DNA of 64,000 nucleotides from Portulaca oleracea (lineage: Eukaryota; Streptophyta; Magnoliopsida; Caryophyllales; Portulacaceae), in assembly GCA_029582165.1 (NCBI GenBank), contig CM055888.1, positions 28,969,408 through 29,033,407 on the forward strand, written 5' to 3'. A program made the translations under genes and the position numbers. The notes below the pieces were generated by a model, which did no database searches, was not told the DNA's origin, and was given only the letters and a program-made list of their open reading frames with translations. Positions 55,668-64,000 of this stretch are shown here, one piece after another. The first letter of the stretch is position 1. Every line of letters starts with the position of its first letter.

Positions 55668-57184
55668 TGTAGGACCCGGAAAATTCCCGTTCGGGGAAAT
55701 TGTTTCGGATGCGCTACTTAAGTGATCGGGAGCCCACTAAGGTTGCTTAATCTTTAAATAAGGATATTTTTATTTTCGAAATTCATTTTCGAGGTGAGGT
55801 AAACTTTATTTATTTACAAATTCTTTTGTATTATTAAAATATCTGAATTACAGTAAATAATTTATTAATAAATTTAGCACCGGCCCATTATTTCATCCGG
55901 GCCTAAGAAGCAACAGACGGATCGTCATCGAACCATTAAAACCGTGCGGGTTTTATGGCACCATGGGCCGGCCCTGTGCAGCTTCGACCCAGAGAAAATA
56001 AGGTGAAAATTAATAAAACCCGTGCGGGTTTTATTAATCTTCTGGCCCGTTTTCTCTTGGGTGGCCTTAGATTAATAAAAGGTGGTACTAAAAATATTTA
56101 TAATGATTTTTGTGCAATTATCGTTTATTTTAAATAACTAAAAGAATTAATAAAATGATAAAGAGTCGCTAGCCGATTTAAGGAAATCGACAAACCATAA
56201 AAATAATAAAAATAACTCCGGTCTACGAAACCTTATTCTAAGTCCGGGGGTAAGGTTACGAATTCGAGAATTATAAGAATTCTCGAATTCGCTTGTTAGA
56301 AAACAGACTCTACTAAAATCAACATTAAAATGAAATGAAGCGGGAAGAAGTTTAATTAATTTCACAAATTTATATTCTTGACATGCATTATAAAACAAGG
56401 GGTTTTTTGTTTACAAAATATGCACATATAACGTAAAATAAAATACAAATTACATGATTATTTAATAATAACGAAAAGAAACGTAAAAGTGAACCTTTTT
56501 TATTTAGGAACCCGAATGCGCCGATCGAAACACCTTGACTTCCCTTGACTTGGTGGATGAAAGATGGGTATAGGAATGGTAGTAGGATAGTATGTGAGTG
56601 ATGATTTTGGTAGAATAAGGGGAAGAATAATGAGAATAGGAGAGGATGGTTGATGAGAGTTTAGGTAGAATAATGGTGTTTGTTGGTGAAAATGAATGAA
56701 ATGGAGGGGGGTATTTATAGGTGAATAAGGTGAAGTTTGGAGGGAAAAAATGGGGAACATACCCCTAAGATCATGCCATGGAATTACCAGGGTCAAGGGA
56801 AGAAGTCAAACACATGGGGATAATATCAAGGGAGGGTCATCAAGTTTTTGGCGCCGGATTCTTGAAGATAAAACCCGCGCGGGTTTTATAAATCCCACAC
56901 ACGGATCGCTGACGTGGACGGAGCAAAACGACGCGCATTAGATGATAGAAAACCCGCGCGGGTTTTGAAGTGACTGGGCCGGGGCGCACCTTGGGCTTGT
57001 CCTGGTTTTGGGCCGTTCCCTTAGATTAAAACCCGTGCGGGTTTTATCTTTGGTAGTGGGCCGGCTTGGTTTGGCTTGTTTGCTTTGCTTGCTACATCGG
57101 CCCAATGATGTGTCTGTCCCTAGGTGTTTTTATTTAAACTTTTGACAGGTCGGGATTATATCGGTGCAAATCTCGGTGTCTACA
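55668..57184 (-). repeat. 3' LTR of element E2
   Basis: 1517 bp. The plus strand begins TGTAGGACCCGG and ends GGTGTCTACA. The minus-strand TATA box CCTATAAATACC is at 56710-56721. Contains five AAAACCCGYGCGGGTTTT-type palindromes. Confidence 0.75.
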
Positions 57185-57200
57185 GAGAGCCCCCACTTTG
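57185..57200 (-). other. Polypurine tract of element E2
   Basis: The minus strand reads CAAAGTGGGGGCTCTC immediately before the LTR's TGTAGACACC. Confidence 0.8.
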
Positions 57201-57292
57201 ATCGAGTTCGAATAGGACGAAGGTCAAAGTAGACATGATGTCTGTCTTGATGCTGGCGATGCTCTTTTATATGGTGACCAGGTAATGTTGCA

Positions 57293-57735
57293 GATGATGA
57301 TGTCGTCGGTAACCTTTAAGTGGAAACCGTTGGACGACTGATGCTAAGAATGTCGTTGGAGACCTTTAGGTGGAACCCGTTTGAACGACTACTGCTGATG
57401 AAGAGGTTGTTAGTAACCTTTAAGTGGCAACCGTTGGACGATTGATGCAAAGAATGTCGTTTAGAGACCTTTAAGTAGAATCCGTTTGAATGAATGTTGT
57501 TGCTAACATCGTCAGAGTCCTTTATGTGGAACCCGTTGGACGGCTGTTGCCGACGACATCCTTAGAGGCCTTTAGGTTGCAACCGTTGGACGACTGTCAC
57601 TGACGACATCATTGGAGGCCTTTAGGTAGCAACCGTTTGACGACTGTCGCTAATGGTGCTCTTTTATGTGGCTATCGGATGATAGATGGTCCCTTTTTAG
57701 CGGCAACCGGATGGTGGTGCTCTTTTATGCGGCAA
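57293..57735. repeat. Tandem repeat in the 3'UTR of E2, unit about 50-60 bp
   Basis: Seven or eight diverged units, each holding CCTTTARGTGGMAACCGTT then GGACGACTG and a variable stretch. The copies nearest 57550-57650 are most alike. Confidence 0.75.
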
Positions 57736-58187
57736 CCTGAAAATCATAAGAAATTAAGTATTAGTTTTCGGAAATGTAAATGGGTTCAAATTTTTACCTG
57801 AATTTTGGGAACCCTTAGGCCACAGTCTTTGGGCCGTTAGCTTTGGGTTGCATGGCTTACTTCGAATGGGTTGTGGGGCCTTGGGCCGTTGAATTTTGGC
57901 ATCTATTGGTATAAAACCCGTGTGGGTTTATAACCTTCATTGGGCCGTTGAAAGGCGCTGGGCCGCAGGAACGGGCCTATAGATCGCCCAAAACCCGCGC
58001 AGGTTTTGGCTTTGTTTTCTTTTTTTTCTTTTTCTTCTCCTCGTGAAGGGAATCCAAGGTGGGCCGGTTCTTGTGTGGATGAGGATGTGCCACCCGACTT
58101 GGTCTCCTCTTTGGGTGGCAAAGGGATCACCTTTGGCATCTCCAGGCGGGTCCTAGAAACGAGAAGTTCATATTCACTCAACATTTC

Positions 58188-58198
58188 TATAAATACCA
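58188..58198 (+). promoter_or_regulatory. TATA box of the E2 antisense gene
   Basis: CTATAAATACC, 112 bp before the ATG at 58310, followed by a CT-rich leader typical of plant 5'UTRs. The same CTATAAATACC is used on the opposite strand in the LTR (56710-56721). Confidence 0.6.
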
Positions 58199-58309
58199 AG
58201 CCTCATTCACCTCATTCATTCACATCTTCAACTCTTCCTTATCTCTCTAGCTCCTTCTTCTCTCTCCAGAAAAATTTACTCTTTGAAGATAATTTGAGTT
58301 CTTTAGAAA

Positions 58310-59150
58310 ATGCATCCCCGAGGTCATAGGAATCCTCCTCTTCCACATGCGGCGGCATGGTCCCACGAGATGTCTTCACGTCGCAATTTTATTCCGGGTG
58401 CAAATGCCGACCCTTCGGACCTTATTATCCAGTCTTGGAACGATGCTTGGATCTACCGCTCCCATGGCAAGGTAATTTCCAAAACCTCTCTTTTTATGCT
58501 TAGTTTAATAAAGAATGAGCAAGCACGAATTTATTTTTCACGTCTTGTCGATTTTTCATTATTTTAAACATGCTTTAAATTGATGCGTATGCATGTATTC
58601 AAGATGGCTCTTTTTTATTATTCTAGTTATTTACGCATCACAAACGATAACCCAATCTGAACGACGGACCAAAACCCGACCTAAAGTTTAGAGAAAATCA
58701 GCGCGTGAGTTTTATGTAATTGGGCCTTTGCATGCTTGGCCCAGTCAACTAAGGAACGCCCCACTAGCGCGAGGAGAACCCGTACGGGTTTTGGCGGCTC
58801 ACGGGCTGGGCCTGGATGTGCGGCCCACTAAGGATTTAAAACCCGTGCGGGTTTTACTTCTGCTGGGTCGGGACACTTGGGCCACGTTTGTTTTTTTTTT
58901 CTCTTTTTTTTCTTTCTTTTGTTTTCAAATTTGTTTATCTTGTAGGCCATGGCTGTGAGCCCAATGTTGGTGTTGGGTTCAGCTAGGGCCTGCAAGATTA
59001 TGTCTGGGTCCAATGCCTTAGATGAGCCCCCCAACTTTAACTGGCCCTTTCTATTTGCCTTTAGGAGGATAACTTGAAAACGCGCGACGTCCTAAAGGAT
59101 CCCCTTAAGGTAGCCGACCCAATTCCCGGGGACTTTGTTAGCAACACCTT
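58310..59150 (+). pseudogene. Tat antisense gene of E2, first exon, intron and start of second exon
   Basis: Exon 1 is 58310-58471: MHPRGHRNPPLPH to WIYRSHGK, 54 codons exactly. AAG/GTAATT and a pyrimidine-rich TTTGCCTTTAG/GAG bound a 593-bp intron (58472-59064) in phase 0. A possible alternative acceptor lies near 58945. Exon 2 reads EDNLKTRDVLKDPLKVADP then GDFVSNTL and is lost where element G begins. No domain can be named for this N-terminal part. The position relative to the LTR matches the antisense gene of E1. Confidence 0.55.
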
Positions 59151-59164
59151 GACCATGGCGGGAC

Positions 59165-59579
59165 TTATATTCTGAAGTTTTCCATCAATGAAAGGCATAT
59201 CAGTGTTCATTCCATAGCATTCTCGAGTGTCTTAGTACCTCTGTATGTTTGTGAGTATCAAATAACACTCAATCCTTGGTGAAATCAGCTCTTGTCACTG
59301 GATTTGGCTAGAATCCAGCAAGTGTCAGCTGTGCTTGATCATCCATGCTCTGGTGTATCTGTAGGAGCATGAAATTGAGAGTCCTTTGCCCTTGATTACA
59401 ATTGTGGTGTGTCTGTATCAGTTGTAAGCAAGTCTATCCATTTATTTCCTTATCGGTTTGTCATCTATTCCAACTAATTGTTTCCAATTAGCTATTGTTT
59501 GCTCAGTCAGCAACTATGTATGTGAGTGTATGATGCATTCTAGTTCAATACTCTGATCTTTGTGAGCTAGCATACATCA
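59165..59579 (+). repeat. Truncated 5' LTR of element G
   Basis: Ends CATACATCA at 59579 like the other CRM-like LTRs here and shares short phrases such as GTGGTGTGTCTGTATCAG with element A's LTR. The upstream promoter part is absent. Confidence 0.7.
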
Positions 59580-59582
59580 TCT

Positions 59583-59597
59583 TGGTATCAGAGCATT
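59583..59597 (+). other. Primer-binding site of element G
   Basis: TGGTATCAGAGCATT, initiator-tRNA-Met type, 3 bp after the LTR. Confidence 0.85.
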
Positions 59598-59637
59598 GTG
59601 TTCTGTCTTGGAGGAAGTTTGTTTCTAATCTTTCAGG

Positions 59638-60981
59638 ATGTCGAGCAGCAGTAAGACACCCTAGGAGATAGCAGAGCAGGCTTTGAGAGAAAAACATGAA
59701 ATGGAGAGGCAAGTGAAGTATCTGAAAGATCAAATGAAGCATTATGTTTATTTGAAGCAGAAGCAGATTCAGGAAGATGAGCTTGAGAAAGAGCAAGGTT
59801 ATGAAGAGGAGGAGGAAGCAGAGAGTGTGTATGAGGAAGAGGACGAGGAGAATCCCTTTGGTGATTTTGGTTTCATAGGAGAAGTTGGTAGAGGGGTTCC
59901 AGCAAATAGAAGGTTCATTAGGAGAAATTATAGAATGAGAGGAGGTAGAGGAGGTCCGTATGATAGAAGAGGAAGTGATAGAGAAGACAGGGAGGATAGG
60001 GAAGATAGAAGAGGGGAAAAATTAGATTTTAAGGTTGAGATACCTGAGTTTAAGGGAGATCTAAATGCTGAAGTTTTCTTAGACTAGTTGTAGACCATTA
60101 AGAGAATGTTTGATCTTAAAGAGGTTTCTGATGAGAGTAAGGTTAAGCTTGTTGCTCTCAAACTGAGAGGACATGCTTCAACCTGGTGGAGTAATTTACA
60201 GAAAAGAAGAGTAGAAAAGCCTAGGAAAGATAAGATCAGAACTTGGGAGAAAATGAAAAAGAAGTTGAAAGAAAAATTTCTGCCTGAAAACTACTTGCAG
60301 TCTAACTATACTAAGTTTCAGCAGTTGAATCAGGGAGGAAAATCTGTGGAAGAGTACACTAAAGAGTTTAAGCATGTGTTGTGGAGGTTTGACTTAAGGG
60401 AAAATGATGTGTAGATCTTGGTAAAGAATTTGATGGGTCTGAATGGCAGCATTAGGCATGTCGTGGAGCTTTAGCCCCACTCCAGCTTAGAATAATTGAG
60501 CTCTAAGGCTCACAAGGTGGAACAGTAAAGGAAGAGCAGGTTCAAGGAGTACCAAACCAAGCCTCAATCAAGAACCTACCCCCAAAAACAGCCGTATTCT
60601 TACTAAAAGCCAGCCTCCAATCCACCCCCTAGACCACAGTCCAACCCAGCTCCACAAAATAGACCCCCACTCCAAAAACCCCAACCAAATCAGCCACAAA
60701 CCTATCCACAAAGACCCCCACCTCCAGCATGAAGGCCATTTAATGAAAGAAGATGTTTCAGATGTCAAGGCATGGGGCACATTGCCTCAGAATGCCCAAA
60801 CAAGAGAATGGTTACTCTTGCTGAGTACCAGGCAGCTTTGTTTATTGACTCTAAAAATGTGCAGGAAGAAGAACAGGTTTATGAAGAGCCTGAACATGAT
60901 CCAATCTATGATGATGCCATAGAGGAGGGTCCAAATGAAGGGGAGTTGTTGGTAATCAGGAGAGTCTTGAGCGATTCGTGA
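59638..60981 (+). pseudogene. Gag of element G with several in-frame stops
   Basis: Start MSSSSKTP at 59638, then TAG where element A has CAG in the same codon. The frame continues with a coiled coil, an Arg/Gly/Asp-rich stretch and IPEFKGDLNAEVFLD, then a TAG where the family usually has Trp. KVKLVALKLRGHASTWWSN marks the capsid part. Stops recur around 60412-60740, and then a zinc knuckle CFRCQGMGHIASEC and ELLVIRRVL. The reading frame hardly changes, so decay was mainly by substitutions. Confidence 0.82.
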
Positions 60982-63900
60982 TGTGACGAGAAGAGTAGAG
61001 GGAGAATATCTTTCATACAAGGTGCACTATAGAAGGAAAGGTGTGCTCTGTGATTATTGACAGTGGAAGCTGTACCAATGCAGCCTCCAGCACTATGGTG
61101 AAGAAGCTCAACTTGGAAACCAAGCCCCACCCAGCCCCATACGCCATTCAGTGGCTCAGCTCAGGGAAAGGTATCCAAATTTCTGCTAGATGCCTTGTGA
61201 GTTCTTCAATTGGTCAATCATATAAAGATGAGGTCTGGTGTGATGTTTTGCCAATAGATGCATGCCATTTACTTTTGGGTCGACCTTGGTTATATGATAG
61301 ATTAGTGAGTCACTGTGGTAGAGCTAATACCTACACCCTGATCCTAAACCACAAAAAGATCATTCTTACCCCCATGAAACCCTCACAGTTAGCCAAAAAA
61401 TCCAAGAGCCTATGTCTTCAACCTAGTCTTGATGTGTTGCTTTTATCTGATCAACATGAATATAGCATACAGAAGGACTTGATCCTTTTAGACCTTGAAG
61501 AACCCTCAGCCCCACAAAATGACCACCCTTTATTTTTACCTTTGCTCCAGCAGTTTCAACATGTATTTCCTGAGGAAATAGCACCTGGTTTGCCACCTAA
61601 AAGAGATATCCAGCACAAAATTGATTTAGTGCTTGGATCAGTGTTGCCTAATAAGCCAGCTTATAGGATGACACCAACAGACACCAATGAGATACAAAGA
61701 CAGGTGGATGAGTTGTTGGAAAAGGGAATGATTAGGGAGAGTTTAAGTCCATGTGCAGTCCCAGCCTTGTTAGTGCCTAAGAAAGATAGAAGCCAAAGAA
61801 TGTGTATTGATTGTAGGGCCATTAACAAGATCACAATCAAGTATAGGTACCCTATACCTAGGCTTGAAGACATGTTGGATGAGTTACATGGGTCAGCAGT
61901 CTTTTCTAAGATTGATTTGAGGAGTGGATACTACCAGATTAGGATCTATGAAGGAGATGAGTGCAAGACAACTTTTAAAACTAAGGGAGGATTATTTGAA
62001 TGGTTGGTCATTCCCTTTCGTTTGACTAATGCTCCATCTACATTCATGAGGCTCATGAACCAGGTCCTTAAACCACTCATAGGCAAGAGTGTTGTGGTGT
62101 ACTTTGATGATATTCTTCTCTATAGCAGGTCTGAGCAAGAGCATGTCAAGCATCTGCAGGAGGTTTTATCTATTCTGAGCAGGGAGAAGTTATTTGGCAA
62201 ACTCAAGAAGTGTCACTTCTTGACAGCCCAAGTGAACTTCATGGGATACATTGTCACAGCAGCAGGTATCCAGGTTCATGAGGAGAAGATCAAGGCAATT
62301 AGGGAGTGGCCTGTGCCCACTTCTATTCAGCAACTCAGGAGCTTCGATGGCCTGAGTCCATTTTACAGGAGATTTGTCAAGAATTTCAGCACCATTTTGG
62401 CCCCAATGACTGAAGTGGTGAAAGGAAAGTCCTTTATTTGGACGACAGTAGCCCAAAGATCCTTTGAAGAAGTTAAGGAGAGGCTTACTTCAGCACCAGT
62501 TCTAGCATTGCTCAGCTTCAGCAAAGTTTTGAGGTAGAATGTGATGCTTCAGGAGTTAGCATAGGAGCAGTATTGACCCAGGAAGGCAAGCCAGTTGCCT
62601 ATTTCAGTGAGAAGTTGAATGATGCAAAGAGAAAGTACAACACCTATGACAAAGAGTTCTATGCCATCATTAGAGCTCTTTAACACTTGAGGCACTACCT
62701 TATTGGAGCAGAATCATCCAACATAGTGATCATGATGCCTTGAAGTTCAGTCAAGGGCAGCACAAGCTCAACTCCAGGCATGCTGCTTGGGTAGAGTACA
62801 TGCAGCAGTTTCACTTCATGATTCACCACAAGTCAGGAGTGCTAAACAAGGAACCAGATGCATTGAGTAGAAGGTATATGTTGCTTCATATACTTGATTC
62901 TAGAATTTTAGGTTTTGAGCATTTGAAAGCTTTGTATAAGGAAGATGGAGATTTTAAGAAGGTGTACCAGAAGTGCCAACAGCAACCCCAGGGTCTGTAT
63001 CACATAGACCAGGGTTATTTGTTCAAAGGGAGCAGATTTTGTGTCCCTAAGAGCAGTTTCAGAGAGCTACTGATCTCAGATGTCCATCGAGGGAGTTTAG
63101 CAGGGCATTTTGGAGTCGAGAAGACCTTGTTGATGTTGAAAGAGCATTACAGTTGGCTAAAAATGAGGAAAGATATGAAGCATCTGTTGAAGAGGTACAA
63201 TATTTGTCAAATGGCTAAGTCACACAGCCAACCACAAGGCATGTATACCCCATTGCCAGTTCCCAGCAGCCCTTGGGAAGATGTCAGCCTTGATTTTATT
63301 GTGGGTTTGCCAAAAACTCAGAGAGGGAAGGGTTCAATCATAGTGGTGGTTGATAGATTTTCAAATATGGCACATTTCATACCATGCCACACCACTTTTG
63401 ATGCCATAAGAGTTGCTGAATTATTCTTCCAGGAGATTGTCAAGTTACATAGAGTGCCAAAGACAATGGTGTCTGACAGAGATACCAACTTTTTGAACCA
63501 TTTCTGGGTTACTTTATGGAAGAAATTGGGCACCCACCTCAAGTATAGCACCACTTGCCACCCACAGACTGATGGCCAGACAGAGGTTACTAATAGAACA
63601 CTTGGAGTCCTATTGAGAGCACTGATCCACAAAAATAAAGCAGGATGGGATACTCTTTTGCCCCATGCTGAGTTTGCTTACAACAAAGCACCATCGAAGG
63701 CCACAGGCTATTCTCCATTCCAAGTAGCCTATGGTAAAAATCCAATTTCTCCTTTGGATTTAGTTCCATTAACTACTTCTGTCAAATTTAGTTTTGAAGA
63801 AGGTAAAAGAGCAGATCAAATCAAGGAGCTTCATCAGCAAGTGAAGGAGAAAATTGCAAAGTATATTGAATAAGTGTCTACATCAACAAACGAGCATAGG

Positions 63901-64000
63901 AAGAAGGTGACTTTCCAGCTAGGAGATCTAGTTTGGATCCACCTGAGGAAGGACAAGTGCCCCAACAAGAGAAAAGGCAACCTACTAAAGAGCAGATGGC
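60982..64000 (+). pseudogene. Pol of element G, frameshifted, integrase end outside the window
   Basis: Frame 61041-62537 (opens near 61000): protease IIDSGSCTNAAS and DVLPIDACHLLLGRPW, RT with KIDLRSGYYQI, IPFRLTNAP (usually MPFGLTNAP) and YFDDILLYS. A one-base shift near 62537 and two stops break RNase H. Integrase (62740-63873) has LDFIVGL, MVSDRDTNF and QTDGQTEVTN as catalytic sites. The first Cys of its zinc pair is Tyr (RYNIC; F has RCSIC). A TAA after KYIE at 63871 precedes [20 protein letters not shown]. Confidence 0.85.

Larger units (their letters stand above)
55937..58856. repeat. Dispersed AAAACCCGYGCGGGTTTT palindromes in E2
   Basis: Copies at 55937-55954 (one C short), 56009-56038 (14-bp arms), 56868-56889, 56949-56966, 57028-57045, 57910-57932, 57988-58009, 58777-58790 and 58837-58856. 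They fall in the LTR, the 3'UTR and the antisense intron, not in tandem. One more is at 46547-46564. Confidence 0.85.
55668..59150 (-). mobile_element. Element E2: Tat-lineage retrotransposon, 3' end only
   Basis: Read on the minus strand the order is antisense gene, tandem-repeat 3'UTR, polypurine tract, 3' LTR. The pol side is missing, cut near 59150 by element G. Tat assignment rests on this order, the tract AAGTGGGGGCTCTC and the antisense gene. It belongs to a different subfamily from E1 or to a distant copy. Confidence 0.7.
59150..64000 (+). mobile_element. Element G: CRM-like retrotransposon, 5' LTR truncated, runs out of the window
   Basis: Plus strand. Remaining LTR to 59579, primer site, gag with in-frame stops, then pol to the window end. 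The exact left junction is uncertain within about 59144-59170. No duplication can be checked. Confidence 0.8.

Noticed and set aside
58728..58958. 76-codon plus-strand ORF
   Set aside because: It lies inside the antisense intron of E2, spans two palindromes and ends in a T-rich splice-site tract.
59638..64000. Endogenous pararetrovirus
   Set aside because: LTR end, tRNA-Met primer site and the domain order protease-RT-RNase H-integrase identify a gypsy retrotransposon. No movement-protein or coat motif was seen.

Overview
The window is nuclear DNA of a flowering plant, most likely a eudicot, from a gene-poor, repeat-dense region. Nearly all of it is LTR retrotransposons of the Ty3/gypsy superfamily inserted into one another. 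I see no bacterial gene organisation, rRNA, tRNA or CRISPR array. The plant assignment rests on primer-binding sites matching plant initiator tRNA-Met (TGGTATCAGAGC) and tRNA-Asp (TGGCGCCGTTGCC), on Athila, Tat and CRM-like pol proteins, and on spliceosomal introns. Species cannot be named from the sequence alone. Lineage names come from remembered motifs, not from a database search.

Layout. (1) An old Tat-lineage element, E1 (+), supplies the integrase tail (5-418) and an antisense gene on the minus strand. (2) That antisense gene is split by a 45.1-kb insert (1176-46288) flanked by a perfect 5-bp duplication, TCATG. The insert is a tandem of three units of a gutted CRM-like element A, laid out as LTR-int-LTR-int-LTR-int-LTR, with LTRs at 1176-2669, 4734-6319, 8666-10192 and 44713-46288. 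(3) The third unit is opened by a tandem Athila element D (minus strand, 11643-44486). (4) D carries two later insertions. B (17185-22310, minus, TSD ATCGT) is a young non-autonomous CRM-like element in D's env-like ORF. C (28779-42689, minus, TSD GTCCG with one base lost on one side) is an Athila element with an uninterrupted 1356-codon pol frame, placed in D's leader. (5) To the right lie E1's remaining antisense exons (46294-46884), an unassigned stretch to 48388, and a defective CRM-like element F (48394-53973, minus). F appears to have split the 5' end of what may be the only host gene in the window (minus, about 53979-54350). (6) An AT-rich spacer with microsatellites leads to a second Tat element, E2 (minus, 55668 to about 59150). 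E2 has its own antisense gene, with promoter, exon and intron, and a tandem-repeat 3'UTR. (7) E2 is cut by a CRM-like element G (+, about 59150 to the window end).

The nesting gives a relative order: E1, then A (with tandem amplification), then D (tandem), then B and C. Only C's pol and B's single ORF are long uninterrupted frames. The other elements carry stops, frameshifts or deletions.

The signals I find most worth checking are: perfect heat-shock-element arrays in the LTRs of A and B; two unrelated families of dispersed GC-rich palindromes (AAAACCCGYGCGGGTTTT in Tat elements, ACCGTGGCCACGGT in Athila elements); antisense, intron-bearing genes in both Tat elements; the two tandem LTR-sharing arrays; and the candidate host gene start broken by F.
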